From Macromonas nakdongensis (GTDB lineage: Bacteria > Pseudomonadota > Gammaproteobacteria > Burkholderiales > Burkholderiaceae_C): 38,727 nucleotides of DNA. Position numbers and translations under genes: made by a program. Shown piece by piece: positions 15,183 through 25,778 of the stretch. The stretch lies in assembly GCF_002837145.1 (NCBI RefSeq), contig NZ_NWMV01000050.1, forward strand, positions 1 to 38,727, given 5' to 3'. Each line of letters opens with the position of its first letter. Positions within the stretch are counted from its first letter, which is position 1. Below the pieces are notes generated by a model. It worked only from the letters and a program-made list of their open reading frames with translations, made no database searches and was not told where the DNA came from.

Positions 15183-16364
15183 TCAGCCCAGCAGCGTCTG
15201 GGCCACGATGTTGCGCTGCACTTCGTTGCTGCCGCCGTAGATGGTGGTCTTGCGCATGTTGAAGTAATTGGCCGCCAGCGGGGCGTTGTCCACGCTCCCG
15301 CCGGGGAAGTCGCCCTGCCAGCCGGCGTCCATGGCCTCGAAGATGAAGGGCAGGCTGAAGGGGCCGGCGGCCAGCATCATCAGTTCGGTGTAGCGTTGTT
15401 GGATCTCGCTGCCCTTGATTTTCAGCAGGCCGGCGATGTCGAGCGAGTTCTTGCCCGACTTCTCGGCGCTCAACACGCGCAGCACCAGCATTTCCAGTGC
15501 CACGATGTCCACCTCCAGCAGCGCGATCTGGTCGCGCAAGCGCAGGTCGTCCCACACGCCTTCGGCCTGGGCAATGCGTTTCAGGCGTTCGAGTTCGCGC
15601 TTGGCGCGGTTCACATCGGCGATGTTGGTGCGCTCGTGGCTGAGCAGGTGCTTGGCGTAGGTCCAGCCCTTGTTCTCTTCGCCGATCAGGTTCTCTGCCG
15701 GTACTTCGACGTTGTCGAACCAGACCTCGTTGACTTCGCACTCGCCGTCCAGCAGCTTGATCGGGCGCACCGTGACGCCGGGCGATTTCATGTCGATCAG
15801 CAGGAAGCTGATGCCGGTCTGCGGCTTGCCTTCGGTGCTGGTGCGCACCAGGCAGAAGATCCAGTCGCCGTGCTGGCCCAGGGTGGTCCAGGTCTTCTGG
15901 CCGTTGACGATGTAAGTGTTGCCCTGGCGCTCGGCGCGGGTTTTCACGCTGGCCAGGTCGGAGCCCGAACCCGGCTCGCTGTAACCCTGGCTCCACCACA
16001 CCTCGCCGCTGGCGATGCCGGGCAGGAAGCGCTGGTGCTGTTCGGCGTTGCCAAACGCCATGATGACGGGCGCCACCATCACCGGGCCGAAGGGCACGAT
16101 GCGCGGGGCCCCGGCCAGCGCGCATTCTTCTTCGAACAGGTGTTTCTGCACCGCGGTCCAGCCCGGGCCGCCGAACTGCTTCGGCCAGCCGTAGCCCAGC
16201 CAGCCTTTGCTGCCCAAAATTTTGGCCCAGCGTTGCATGTCATCGCGCGTCAGGCGCTGCCCGCTGTGCACCTTCTGGGCGATTTCCTGGGGCAGGTTGG
16301 CCCGCACCCAGCTGCGGATGTCGTCACGGAACGCCAGTTCTTCCGGCGTGAAAGCCAAGTCCAT
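15183..16364 (-). CDS. Acyl-CoA dehydrogenase, probable large (PimC-like) partner subunit
   Basis: A 393-residue flavoenzyme. It has the N-terminal helical domain (LAFTPEELAFRDDIRSWV), the FAD/substrate block WWSQGYSEPGSGSDLAS, NGQKTWTTLGQHGDWIFCLVR in the beta domain, and IYGGSNEVQRNIVAQTLLG at the C-terminus, where the YGGSNE block is expected. It resembles the large subunit of pimeloyl-CoA dehydrogenase-type enzymes, which oxidise dicarboxyl or medium-chain acyl-CoAs. AGGAGAC at 16372-16378, read on the minus strand, is the ribosome-binding site. It is the first gene of a two-gene operon with the smaller dehydrogenase, behind a palindromic operator at 16401-16412 and ahead of a terminator at 13990-14018. 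No thiolase, CoA ligase or regulator gene is adjacent, so substrate assignment remains inference. Confidence 0.9.
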   Translation of the reverse strand: MDLAFTPEELAFRDDIRSWVRANLPQEIAQKVHSGQRLTRDDMQRWAKILGSKGWLGYGWPKQFGGPGWTAVQKHLFEEECALAGAPRIVPFGPVMVAPVIMAFGNAEQHQRFLPGIASGEVWWSQGYSEPGSGSDLASVKTRAERQGNTYIVNGQKTWTTLGQHGDWIFCLVRTSTEGKPQTGISFLLIDMKSPGVTVRPIKLLDGECEVNEVWFDNVEVPAENLIGEENKGWTYAKHLLSHERTNIADVNRAKRELERLKRIAQAEGVWDDLRLRDQIALLEVDIVALEMLVLRVLSAEKSGKNSLDIAGLLKIKGSEIQQRYTELMMLAAGPFSLPFIFEAMDAGWQGDFPGGSVDNAPLAANYFNMRKTTIYGGSNEVQRNIVAQTLLG

Positions 16365-16400
16365 GGGGGTTGTCTCCTGTTAAACAAATGCTATTTTTTT

Positions 16401-16412
16401 GCACGATCGTGC
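16401..16412. promoter_or_regulatory. Perfect 12-bp palindrome GCACGATCGTGC, candidate TetR-type operator
   Basis: The palindrome is flanked by T runs (16394-16400 and 16413-16417) in an A+T-rich patch that stands out in this G+C-rich region. It is 37 bases upstream of the start of the acyl-CoA dehydrogenase operon, where a repressor would cover the promoter. Its size and symmetry fit TetR-family regulators of fatty-acid degradation (FadP/PsrA class); the specific regulator is a guess. No regulator gene is adjacent. Confidence 0.6.
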
Positions 16413-16447
16413 TTTTTATGTGTCCGCACCGCGACAGCGGCGGGCGG

Positions 16448-17119
16448 TCACGGCTCGGCCACGTCGGCTTCGGTCTCCGGCGCCAGCCGGTCCAGGCGCG
16501 CCTGCAGGCGCTGCACCTGGGCTTCCAGCGCCTCGATCCGGTCCAGCAGGGCCGGCGTTTCTTGTCGGGCAGGCAGGGCTGCGGTGGCGGTGCCGGGGTC
16601 CACCGGCCCGCAGAGCAGGTGGGCCCAGCGCGATTCGCGGGCGCCGGGCAGGCGCGGCAGCTTCAGCACCAGCGGGCCGCCCTTGTCTTCGGTGCGGTCC
16701 TGCAGTTCTTCCAGAAAGGCTTCGACCGAACCGATGTCGAGGAATTTGTGCCAGCGCTCGGTGTTCAGCCGCAATTCGCCGGCGGTCTGCGGGCCGCGCA
16801 GCATCAACAGGCCGAGCAGGGCGGCGGCCTGGTCGGGCACGCCCACCACCCGGTTGAAATTGTGCTCGTAGCGCGTCACCCGCCCGCCGCTGGATTCGAT
16901 CACCAGGCTGCGCGCGCGCAGGCCGTCCAGCGCTTCGGCAATCTCGTGCTCGCCCAGTTCCATCACCGGGTCGCGCGCCGATTTCTGGTTGCAGCCCGAC
17001 TGCAGGCCGTTGAGCGTGAGCGGGTAGCTGTCGGGCACGGTGCGGGCTTTTTCCATCAGGGTGGCCAGCACGCGCGCTTCGTTCGCCGTCAACGCGGTTT
17101 TCCAGGGGGGCGGGGTCAT
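16448..17119 (-). CDS. yceH: YceH family (DUF480) protein
   Basis: A 223-residue protein with two winged-helix-like domains. The opening [30 protein letters not shown] is the family hallmark, followed by [14 protein letters not shown], the second-domain segment [23 protein letters not shown], and a C-terminal coiled coil ([22 protein letters not shown]). DUF480 proteins are widespread in proteobacteria; the fold suggests DNA or RNA binding, but no function is established. ATG 17119 follows an AAGGAAG ribosome-binding site. Its start codon lies only 15 bases from that of the divergent purN gene, so each promoter must overlap the neighbour's 5' end. The frame is open further upstream through purN, but that extension is antisense and not family-like. 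Confidence 0.9.
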   Translation of the reverse strand: MTPPPWKTALTANEARVLATLMEKARTVPDSYPLTLNGLQSGCNQKSARDPVMELGEHEIAEALDGLRARSLVIESSGGRVTRYEHNFNRVVGVPDQAAALLGLLMLRGPQTAGELRLNTERWHKFLDIGSVEAFLEELQDRTEDKGGPLVLKLPRLPGARESRWAHLLCGPVDPGTATAALPARQETPALLDRIEALEAQVQRLQARLDRLAPETEADVAEP

Positions 17120-17134
17120 TACACTTCCTTGCTT

Positions 17135-17746
17135 ATGTCGCAGATGCAGAAAAAAAACATTGTCATCCTGATCTCGGGCCAGGGCTCGAACATGCAGGCC
17201 ATTGTGCGCGCGGCGCAGGCCCAACGCTGGTCGCAACGCCACGGGGCGCAGGTGCTGGGGGTGGTGAGCAACAAGGCCGCCTCTGCCGGCCTGGCCTGGG
17301 CGCGCGAGCAGGGGTTGGCCACGGCCGTGGTCGAACACGCGGCCTACCCCACGCGCGAGGCCTTCGACGCCGAACTGGTGCGCGCGATCGACGCGCTGGA
17401 CCCGCAGACGCCACCGGCGTTGGTGGTGCTGGCCGGCTTCATGCGCATCCTCACGCCCGACTTTGTGGACCACTACACCGGGCGCCTGGTCAACATCCAC
17501 CCGTCGCTGCTGCCGGCCTTTGCGGGCCTGCACACCCACCGCCGCGCGATCGAGGCCGGCTGCAAATTCGCCGGTGCCACGGTGCACCGCGTCACGGCCG
17601 AGCTGGACCACGGCGAATTCTTGGACCAGGCCGTGGTGCCGGTGTTGCCGGGCGACACGCCCGACACCTTGGCCGCGCGCGTGCTGACGCAGGAGCACCT
17701 GATTTACCCGCGGGCCATTGAGCGCCTGCTGGCGCCAGCGGTCTGA
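17135..17746 (+). CDS. purN: Phosphoribosylglycinamide formyltransferase (GAR transformylase)
   Basis: A 203-residue folate-dependent enzyme of purine synthesis, converting GAR to formyl-GAR with 10-formyl-tetrahydrofolate. Key features are [16 protein letters not shown] (9-24) for phosphate binding, [19 protein letters not shown] (120-127) with catalytic Asn120 and His122, and [14 protein letters not shown] (147-160) with Asp158, the third catalytic residue. The length is typical. The ATG at 17135 has no recognisable Shine-Dalgarno sequence, and an in-frame ATG at 17144 is equally near the first strand. A TACACT hexamer at 17120-17125 ends nine bases before 17135, so the transcript could be leaderless or nearly so. 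It is divergent from yceH with a 15-base gap. Confidence 0.96.
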   Translation: MSQMQKKNIVILISGQGSNMQAIVRAAQAQRWSQRHGAQVLGVVSNKAASAGLAWAREQGLATAVVEHAAYPTREAFDAELVRAIDALDPQTPPALVVLAGFMRILTPDFVDHYTGRLVNIHPSLLPAFAGLHTHRRAIEAGCKFAGATVHRVTAELDHGEFLDQAVVPVLPGDTPDTLAARVLTQEHLIYPRAIERLLAPAV

Positions 17747-17830
17747 GCCGTCACCTGGCCGCCTGTTCCGGTGACCCGGTGCCGTTCCGGGCGGATCGTC
17801 TGACCTGGTGCCCGGACCGGTTCGGCCGAC

Positions 17831-17859
17831 AGCCCGCGGCCCAAGCTCGCGCGGGCTTT
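17831..17859 (+). terminator. Weak hairpin terminator candidate after purN
   Basis: AGCCCGCG (17831-17838) pairs perfectly with CGCGGGCT (17850-17857) across an 11-base loop and is followed by only TT plus G. The position, 85 bases after purN and 40 bases before the next gene, fits a terminator, but the U tract is short. Confidence 0.45.
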
Positions 17860-17898
17860 GGCTGAGCTGGTATTCTGGTGGGCAGAAGCAAGGAGATG

Positions 17899-18726
17899 AT
17901 GGTGCGAAGCGTGACTCGTCGAAGCTGGTCCTTGGGCGCGCTGGCGCTTGTGGGTCTGGGGGTCTCCAGTGCCTTGTGGGCGCAGACGCTTGCGCCCAGT
18001 GCCATCGGGGTGGTGGTCATGCACGGCAAAGGCGGGCTGCCCACCAAGCATGTGGCCGATTTGGCCAGCCACCTGTCGAGAGAAGGTTTTCGGGTGGCCA
18101 ACCTGGAAATGCCATGGTCCGGCCATCGTGCGTACGACGTGGATGCGGCCGCGGCCCAGCAGGAGGTGCTCGCCGCCCTTGACACACTGAAGCAACAAGG
18201 TGCCCAGGCGGTGTTTGTGGTGGGCCACAGCCAGGGGGGTGTGTTCGCCTTCGCCATGGGCAGTCGCTTGCCGGTGAGCGGGGTGATCGCCATCGCCCCG
18301 GGCGGGAACGTCGCCAGCAGCATCTATCGCGAGAAATTGGCCGAGCCGTTGGCGCGCGCGCAACAGGCGGTGGCACAGGGCCAAGGCGACGTGCCCATGC
18401 CCTTCGCCGATTACGAAAGCAGCCGCGGCACATTTCCGATCCAAACCACACCCCGCGTGTACCTGTCGTGGTTCGATGCGGCCGGCTTGATGAACCAGAC
18501 CGCCGCCATGAAGCAATTGCCCGCCGATTTGCCGGTGTTGCTGGTGGCCCCCACGGGCGATTACCCGGGGCTGCTGCGCGTCAAGCCCGAGGTGGTGGCG
18601 CAACTGCCGCGCAATGCCCGGACTCGGGTGCTGGAGCCGGCTGCGTCCCATTTGAACGCGCCTTCGGCGGCCAAGGCCGACATCGCGGCCTGGATGCGGG
18701 AGGTGGCATCGACCCGCAGCCAGTGA
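17899..18726 (+). CDS. Exported alpha/beta hydrolase
   Basis: A 275-residue protein with an N-terminal signal peptide (basic VRSVTRRSW, core [15 protein letters not shown], cleavage expected after WAQ or AQT). The alpha/beta-hydrolase blocks are the oxyanion loop VVMHGKGG (39-46), the nucleophile elbow GHSQGG (109-114) with Ser111, Asp221 in [11 protein letters not shown], and His251 in [10 protein letters not shown]. This gives a complete Ser-Asp-His triad in the expected order. It is probably a periplasmic esterase, lipase or acyl-transfer enzyme; substrate unknown. AAGGAG at 17890-17895 precedes tandem ATGs at 17896 and 17899 and a GTG at 17902, so the start is uncertain by one or two codons. 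It is transcribed alone between a weak hairpin upstream and a strong bidirectional terminator downstream. Confidence 0.82.
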   Translation: MVRSVTRRSWSLGALALVGLGVSSALWAQTLAPSAIGVVVMHGKGGLPTKHVADLASHLSREGFRVANLEMPWSGHRAYDVDAAAAQQEVLAALDTLKQQGAQAVFVVGHSQGGVFAFAMGSRLPVSGVIAIAPGGNVASSIYREKLAEPLARAQQAVAQGQGDVPMPFADYESSRGTFPIQTTPRVYLSWFDAAGLMNQTAAMKQLPADLPVLLVAPTGDYPGLLRVKPEVVAQLPRNARTRVLEPAASHLNAPSAAKADIAAWMREVASTRSQ

Positions 18727-18759
18727 GTGCGGTGCGGCGCCCGCCCGACGGTGGGCACA

Positions 18760-18790
18760 AAAAAACCGCTGGGGATGCCAGCGGTTTTTT
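18760..18790. terminator. Bidirectional intrinsic terminator between the hydrolase and rpmG
   Basis: AAAAAACCGCTGG (18760-18772) and CCAGCGGTTTTTT (18778-18790) form a perfect 13-bp stem with the 5-base loop GGATG. Runs of A on one side and T on the other give a U tract in both directions, serving the plus-strand hydrolase and the minus-strand rpmB-rpmG operon. Confidence 0.9.
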
Positions 18791-18808
18791 GTCAAAGCCA
18801 GGGCCGAA

Positions 18809-18979
18809 TCACTTCAGCTTGACTTCCTTGTAGTCCACGTGCTTGCGGGCTTTCGGATCAAATTTCTTGATCAGCAGCTTTTCCGGGGTGGTCTTCTTGT
18901 TCTTGTCGGTGGTGTAGAAGTGACCGGTGCCGGCAGTGGATTCCAGCTTGATTTTTTCGCGTCCGCCTTTGGTTGCCAT
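18809..18979 (-). CDS. rpmG: 50S ribosomal protein L33
   Basis: A 56-residue basic protein beginning [19 protein letters not shown] and ending [10 protein letters not shown], matching bacterial L33 across its whole length. L33 sits in the large subunit near the E site. It has no CxxC pairs, so it is the zinc-independent form usual in proteobacteria. An AAAGGAG ribosome-binding site lies before the ATG. It follows rpmB by 19 bases; rpmB-rpmG is a conserved pair. It is too short to stand out by length, but the sequence is unmistakable. A bidirectional terminator follows at 18760-18790. Confidence 0.97.
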   Translation of the reverse strand: MATKGGREKIKLESTAGTGHFYTTDKNKKTTPEKLLIKKFDPKARKHVDYKEVKLK

Positions 18980-18998
18980 GGTGCAGCTCCTTTAACGA

Positions 18999-19232
18999 TC
19001 AGGCTTGGCCACGTGCGCGCAGGTCGGCGAGCACAGCATCGATACCGTTTTTGTCGATCAGGCGCAGGGCAGCGCCGGAGACGCGCAGACGCACCCAGCG
19101 GTTCTCGCTCTCGACCCAGAAACGGCGGGATTGCAGGTTCGGCAGGAACCGGCGCTTGGTTTTGTTGTTGGCGTGGGAAACGTTGTTCCCGACCATGGGC
19201 TTCTTGCCCGTGACTTCACACACGCGTGCCAT
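18999..19232 (-). CDS. rpmB: 50S ribosomal protein L28
   Basis: A 77-residue basic protein: [20 protein letters not shown], the [13 protein letters not shown] block, [20 protein letters not shown], then a C-terminal helix. These are the standard L28 segments and the standard length. Only one cysteine is present, so the zinc-ribbon form is absent. The frame is open to 19274, but ATG 19232 gives the invariant MARVCEVTG start. It is the first gene of the rpmB-rpmG operon, driven by the promoter at 19397-19426, which leaves a leader of about 155 bases, long enough to hold regulatory structure. Confidence 0.97.
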   Translation of the reverse strand: MARVCEVTGKKPMVGNNVSHANNKTKRRFLPNLQSRRFWVESENRWVRLRVSGAALRLIDKNGIDAVLADLRARGQA

Positions 19233-19396
19233 GATGGACACTCCAGTAGAAAAATTAACGGCTGTTCGCCGCACCTCGCCCGTGTCCTGTGTTGTGCCGC
19301 CTGCCTCACGACCTTCTCAGGCGGTGTGGGCGGCTCCGGCTCGCGGGCGGTTGAATTTTGGCGTGCCAGGACTGAGCCAGACGCGCCAAACCCGTG

Positions 19397-19426
19397 ATTG
19401 TACATCGGTGTGCCCGCTTGTGCCAA
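19397..19426 (-). promoter_or_regulatory. Sigma70-type promoter for rpmB-rpmG
   Basis: On the minus strand the -35 box TTGGCA (19426-19421) and -10 box TACAAT (19402-19397) are separated by 18 bases. Each differs from consensus at one position. Transcription would start near 19390, about 155 bases before the L28 start codon. Confidence 0.75.
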
Positions 19427-19497
19427 ACCGGCTGTGCCCTGCATGCCACGGTCGGCGCGCTAACATGGCGGCATTCCGGGTTTGTCCGTCCAAGCGC

Positions 19498-20421
19498 ATG
19501 ATCGTTCGCCCCAAGCAGCACTGGTTCCGTCTTGTTTTCGTGTGGCACGGCTCGGTCCTGCACAAAATCCTCTCACGCCTGCTGCTCATCGGCGTGGTGG
19601 CGGTGGTGGCCGTGCTGGCCATGCCGCAGTTGGCGGCCTGGGGCCTGCACATGTCCACGGCGCCGTTCAGCCTGATCGGCATCGCGCTGGCCATTTTCCT
19701 GGGTTTTCGCAACAGCGCCAGCTACGACCGTTTCTGGGAGGCGCGCAAATTCTGGGGTGCCGTGCTGGTGGCTTCGCGCTCGCTGTTGCGCCAGGCCCAG
19801 ACGCTGACCCGGCGCGAGCCGGGCGATCCCGCCGTGCGCGAGTTCGCGGCCCTGTTGATCGCCTTGGCCTGCCAGTTGCGGCACCAGTTGCGCGGCACTT
19901 CGGGCCAGGCCGACCTGGACCGCCTGCTGCCGTCCGCGCTGGCCCAGCGCCTGGGCCGGGCCGAATACGCCTGCGTGCTGCTGCTGCGCGACATGGGGCG
20001 GTGGGTGCAGGCACAGCACGCCGCCGGCCGCCTGTCCGACGAAGGCGTGCGGGCCATGGACAGCAACCTCAACGAGCTGACCGCCTGCCACGGCGGTTGC
20101 GAGCGCTTGGCCAGCACCCCCATTCCCTACGCCTACAGCGTGTTGCTGCACCGCACGGTCTATGTCTACTGCGCGCTGCTGCCCTTCAGCCTGCTGGACG
20201 CGGTGGGCGTGCTCACGCCGCTGATCGCGGTCTTCATCTCCTACGCCTTCATGGCCTTGGACGCCATCGCCAGCGAACTGGAGGAGCCCTTCGGCACCGA
20301 GCCCAACGACCTGGCGTTGGACGCGCTGTGCATCACCGTCGAGCGCACCCTGCTGGAGATGTGCGACGTGGCCGAGCTGCCGGCACCCTTGCGCCCCCGC
20401 GCCGACCACGTGCTGACCTGA
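19498..20421 (+). CDS. Bestrophin family (UPF0187) ion channel-like protein
   Basis: A 307-residue membrane protein. The hallmark PFSLIGIALAIFLGFRNSASYDRFWEARKFWG (residues 56-87) is the bestrophin core that lines the pore entrance and neck. Two N-terminal helices (25-45 and 57-70) and two further helices near RTVYVYCALLPFSLLDAVGVLTPLIAVFISYAF follow, with the family's acidic IASELEEPFGTEPNDLALD near the C-terminus. Bacterial homologues form pentamers; some conduct cations, whereas animal bestrophins conduct chloride. The ATG at 19498 is favoured because MIVRPKQHWF matches the usual start; ATG 19465 would add 11 residues. It lies alone between the rpmB promoter region and trxB, with only 17 bases to the convergent trxB stop and no visible terminator. 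Confidence 0.92.
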   Translation: MIVRPKQHWFRLVFVWHGSVLHKILSRLLLIGVVAVVAVLAMPQLAAWGLHMSTAPFSLIGIALAIFLGFRNSASYDRFWEARKFWGAVLVASRSLLRQAQTLTRREPGDPAVREFAALLIALACQLRHQLRGTSGQADLDRLLPSALAQRLGRAEYACVLLLRDMGRWVQAQHAAGRLSDEGVRAMDSNLNELTACHGGCERLASTPIPYAYSVLLHRTVYVYCALLPFSLLDAVGVLTPLIAVFISYAFMALDAIASELEEPFGTEPNDLALDALCITVERTLLEMCDVAELPAPLRPRADHVLT

Positions 20422-20438
20422 GCCTGCCGCCGTCGGGA

Positions 20439-23925
<3,487 letters not shown>

Positions 23926-24016
23926 CGCGTTCCGGGCCCTGTGCCCCGCGGCGCGTTACAGCCGCTTGCACCTTGACCCGCGCCGGCCGGAACCCGGCGC
24001 TCCCCACCGCCCACCA

Positions 24017-24670
24017 ATGCCCATGATCTTGCGTCGATTGCTGCACACCGTTTTCTGGTTCGCCGGGCTGCTGGCTTGCCTGGGGGCCCGCGCCGATGGC
24101 CTGACCGAGCTGGACACCTTTTTGCGCCAGACCCAGCAGGGCAAGACCACCTTCACCCAGACCGTGACCGCGCCGCGCAAGGAAGGCGACGCCGCCCCGC
24201 GCACCCGCACCAGCCGCGGGGTGTTCGCCTTCCAGCGCCCCGACCGCTTCCGCTTCGAGTACACCCACCCTTTTGAGCAGACCATCGTGGCCGATGGGCA
24301 GACTCTTTGGTTGTACGACGCCGACCTGAACCAAGTGACCGCCCGCGGGCAAAAAGCGGTGCTGGGCAACACGCCGGCGGCGCTGATCGCGGCCGGCCCC
24401 GACCTGCGCGGCATGCACCAGGTGTTCGACCTGCGCAATGCCCCCGACGCCGATGGTTTGTCCTGGGTCCAGGCCACGCCCAAGGGGCGCGATGGGCAGT
24501 TGCAGGCCGTCCGGCTCGGGTTCCGCCAGGGGCAGCTGGCCGTGCTCGACATCCTGGACAGCTTCGGCCAGCGTTCCGTCATGGCTTTCGGCGCCATGGA
24601 CACCAAACCGCTGGCCGCGGACCGCTTCCGCTTCACCCCGCCGGCCGGGGTGGACGTGGTGCGGCAGTGA
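24017..24670 (+). CDS. lolA: Outer-membrane lipoprotein carrier protein
   Basis: A 217-residue periplasmic chaperone that takes lipoproteins from the LolCDE complex and hands them to LolB. The signal peptide is MPMILRRLLHTVFWFAGLLA with cleavage expected after ARA (about residue 26). The mature protein has the LolA pattern: LTELDTFLRQTQQGKTTFTQTV, then SRGVFAFQRPDRFRFEYTHPF, the TLWLYDADLNQVT strand pair, and a late ILDSFGQRSVMAFGAM segment. The size is normal. ATG 24017 (or 24023) gives the signal peptide; the frame is open to 23918, overlapping ftsK, but that part is not signal-like. It is downstream of ftsK as in many beta- and gammaproteobacteria, probably cotranscribed, and converges on the next gene with a 12-base gap. 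Confidence 0.93.
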   Translation: MPMILRRLLHTVFWFAGLLACLGARADGLTELDTFLRQTQQGKTTFTQTVTAPRKEGDAAPRTRTSRGVFAFQRPDRFRFEYTHPFEQTIVADGQTLWLYDADLNQVTARGQKAVLGNTPAALIAAGPDLRGMHQVFDLRNAPDADGLSWVQATPKGRDGQLQAVRLGFRQGQLAVLDILDSFGQRSVMAFGAMDTKPLAADRFRFTPPAGVDVVRQ

Positions 24671-24682
24671 GCGGCCCCGCCT

Positions 24683-25639
24683 TCAGCGGACCAGGTGCCT
24701 GAACAGCGGCGTGCACGCCGTGGCGATGGCATGGACGTGGCGCACGTCGGTGCCGCAACAGCCCCCGAGCACGTTCAGCGACCCCAGTCGGGCGCACAAC
24801 CCGACATACAGCCCGGCCAGCTGCTCCGGATCGCCGTCGTCCAGACGATCGGCAGCGTCCAGCTCGGCGTGGCTCAGGCGTGTGGCGTTGGCGCGCAGGC
24901 CACGCAGCCGGTGCAGCCAGGGCGCGCCGGGGGTGAGGGCCTGCTGGACATGTTCGGGGTGGGCGCAGTTCACCATGAAGTAGGCCGGGTAGCCGTCCGT
25001 CAGGGCGTCGACCTGGGCGATGGCCTCGCCCAGGGGCTGGCCGCTGGGCAGGCGGCCGTCGGTTTCGGTGGTGAAGGAGATGGCCACCGGCAGCCCGTGT
25101 GCCTGGGCGGCCAGGGCCACGCCGGTGCCTTCTTCGGCCGTGGTCATGGTCATGGCGCAGACCATGTCGGCGGCGGTGCCGGCCAAGATCCCGACTTGCC
25201 AGTCGTGGTAGGCCCGGGCTTCGTCCACCGACGGCAGCCGGTCCGCCCGGTAGCCGTCGCCGCGTGGCCCGATGCAGCCGCTGACCACCCGGGTGCCGCC
25301 TGCCGCCACGAACGGCGCGGTCACTTCGGTCAGCAGAGCGACCGCGGCCCGGTTGGCCTCGGCCAAACCGTCCAGGGTGTAGCCCAGCCGCTCGCCCCAG
25401 TCGGGGTTGGCGCGCCAGGTCGGGCTTTCCAGGACGATGCCGGTGCCGTGCCGCTCGGCCAGCGCCAGGTAATCGGCGAAGTAGCGGGCCAGGGCCTCGC
25501 GCCCGGTGGCGGAGCGCAGCAGGGTGAAGGCCGCGAACAGGGGAAAGTCGAGGCCGTCGCGGAACACCAGGGTGGTTTCCAGCCCGCCGTCGGTGAGGAA
25601 GGGGGCTCCCTGGAGTTGGGGCAGTGTGCGCGGGTCCAT
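24683..25639 (-). CDS. Homocysteine S-methyltransferase family protein
   Basis: A 318-residue TIM-barrel protein of the zinc-dependent homocysteine methyltransferase family (MmuM/Mht and the MetH homocysteine domain). Visible blocks are FLTDGGLETTL (14-24), LESPTWRAN (70-78), SGCIGPRGDGY (120-130), and the zinc ligands Cys225 in MVNCAHPEH and Cys294-Cys295 in LGGCCGTDVRH. The family transfers a methyl group from S-methylmethionine, AdoMet or a similar donor to homocysteine. The donor is not readable, and some members act on other thiols. A GGAGG ribosome-binding site precedes ATG 25639. It stands alone on the minus strand between lolA and rarA; no permease such as mmuP is adjacent. Confidence 0.9.
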   Translation of the reverse strand: MDPRTLPQLQGAPFLTDGGLETTLVFRDGLDFPLFAAFTLLRSATGREALARYFADYLALAERHGTGIVLESPTWRANPDWGERLGYTLDGLAEANRAAVALLTEVTAPFVAAGGTRVVSGCIGPRGDGYRADRLPSVDEARAYHDWQVGILAGTAADMVCAMTMTTAEEGTGVALAAQAHGLPVAISFTTETDGRLPSGQPLGEAIAQVDALTDGYPAYFMVNCAHPEHVQQALTPGAPWLHRLRGLRANATRLSHAELDAADRLDDGDPEQLAGLYVGLCARLGSLNVLGGCCGTDVRHVHAIATACTPLFRHLVR

Positions 25640-25778
25640 GCTGCGGCCTCCTGTCTTCAGCCATCCGGGTTCACAGTATCGGTCCGATGCGGGGCCCCGT
25701 CCAGCCGGTCCCGGCGCTTTCGGGAGGCGGGGTCTGCGCCACAATCGCAGCTTCTGTCGTGCTTTCCTCCCGTCGAAC

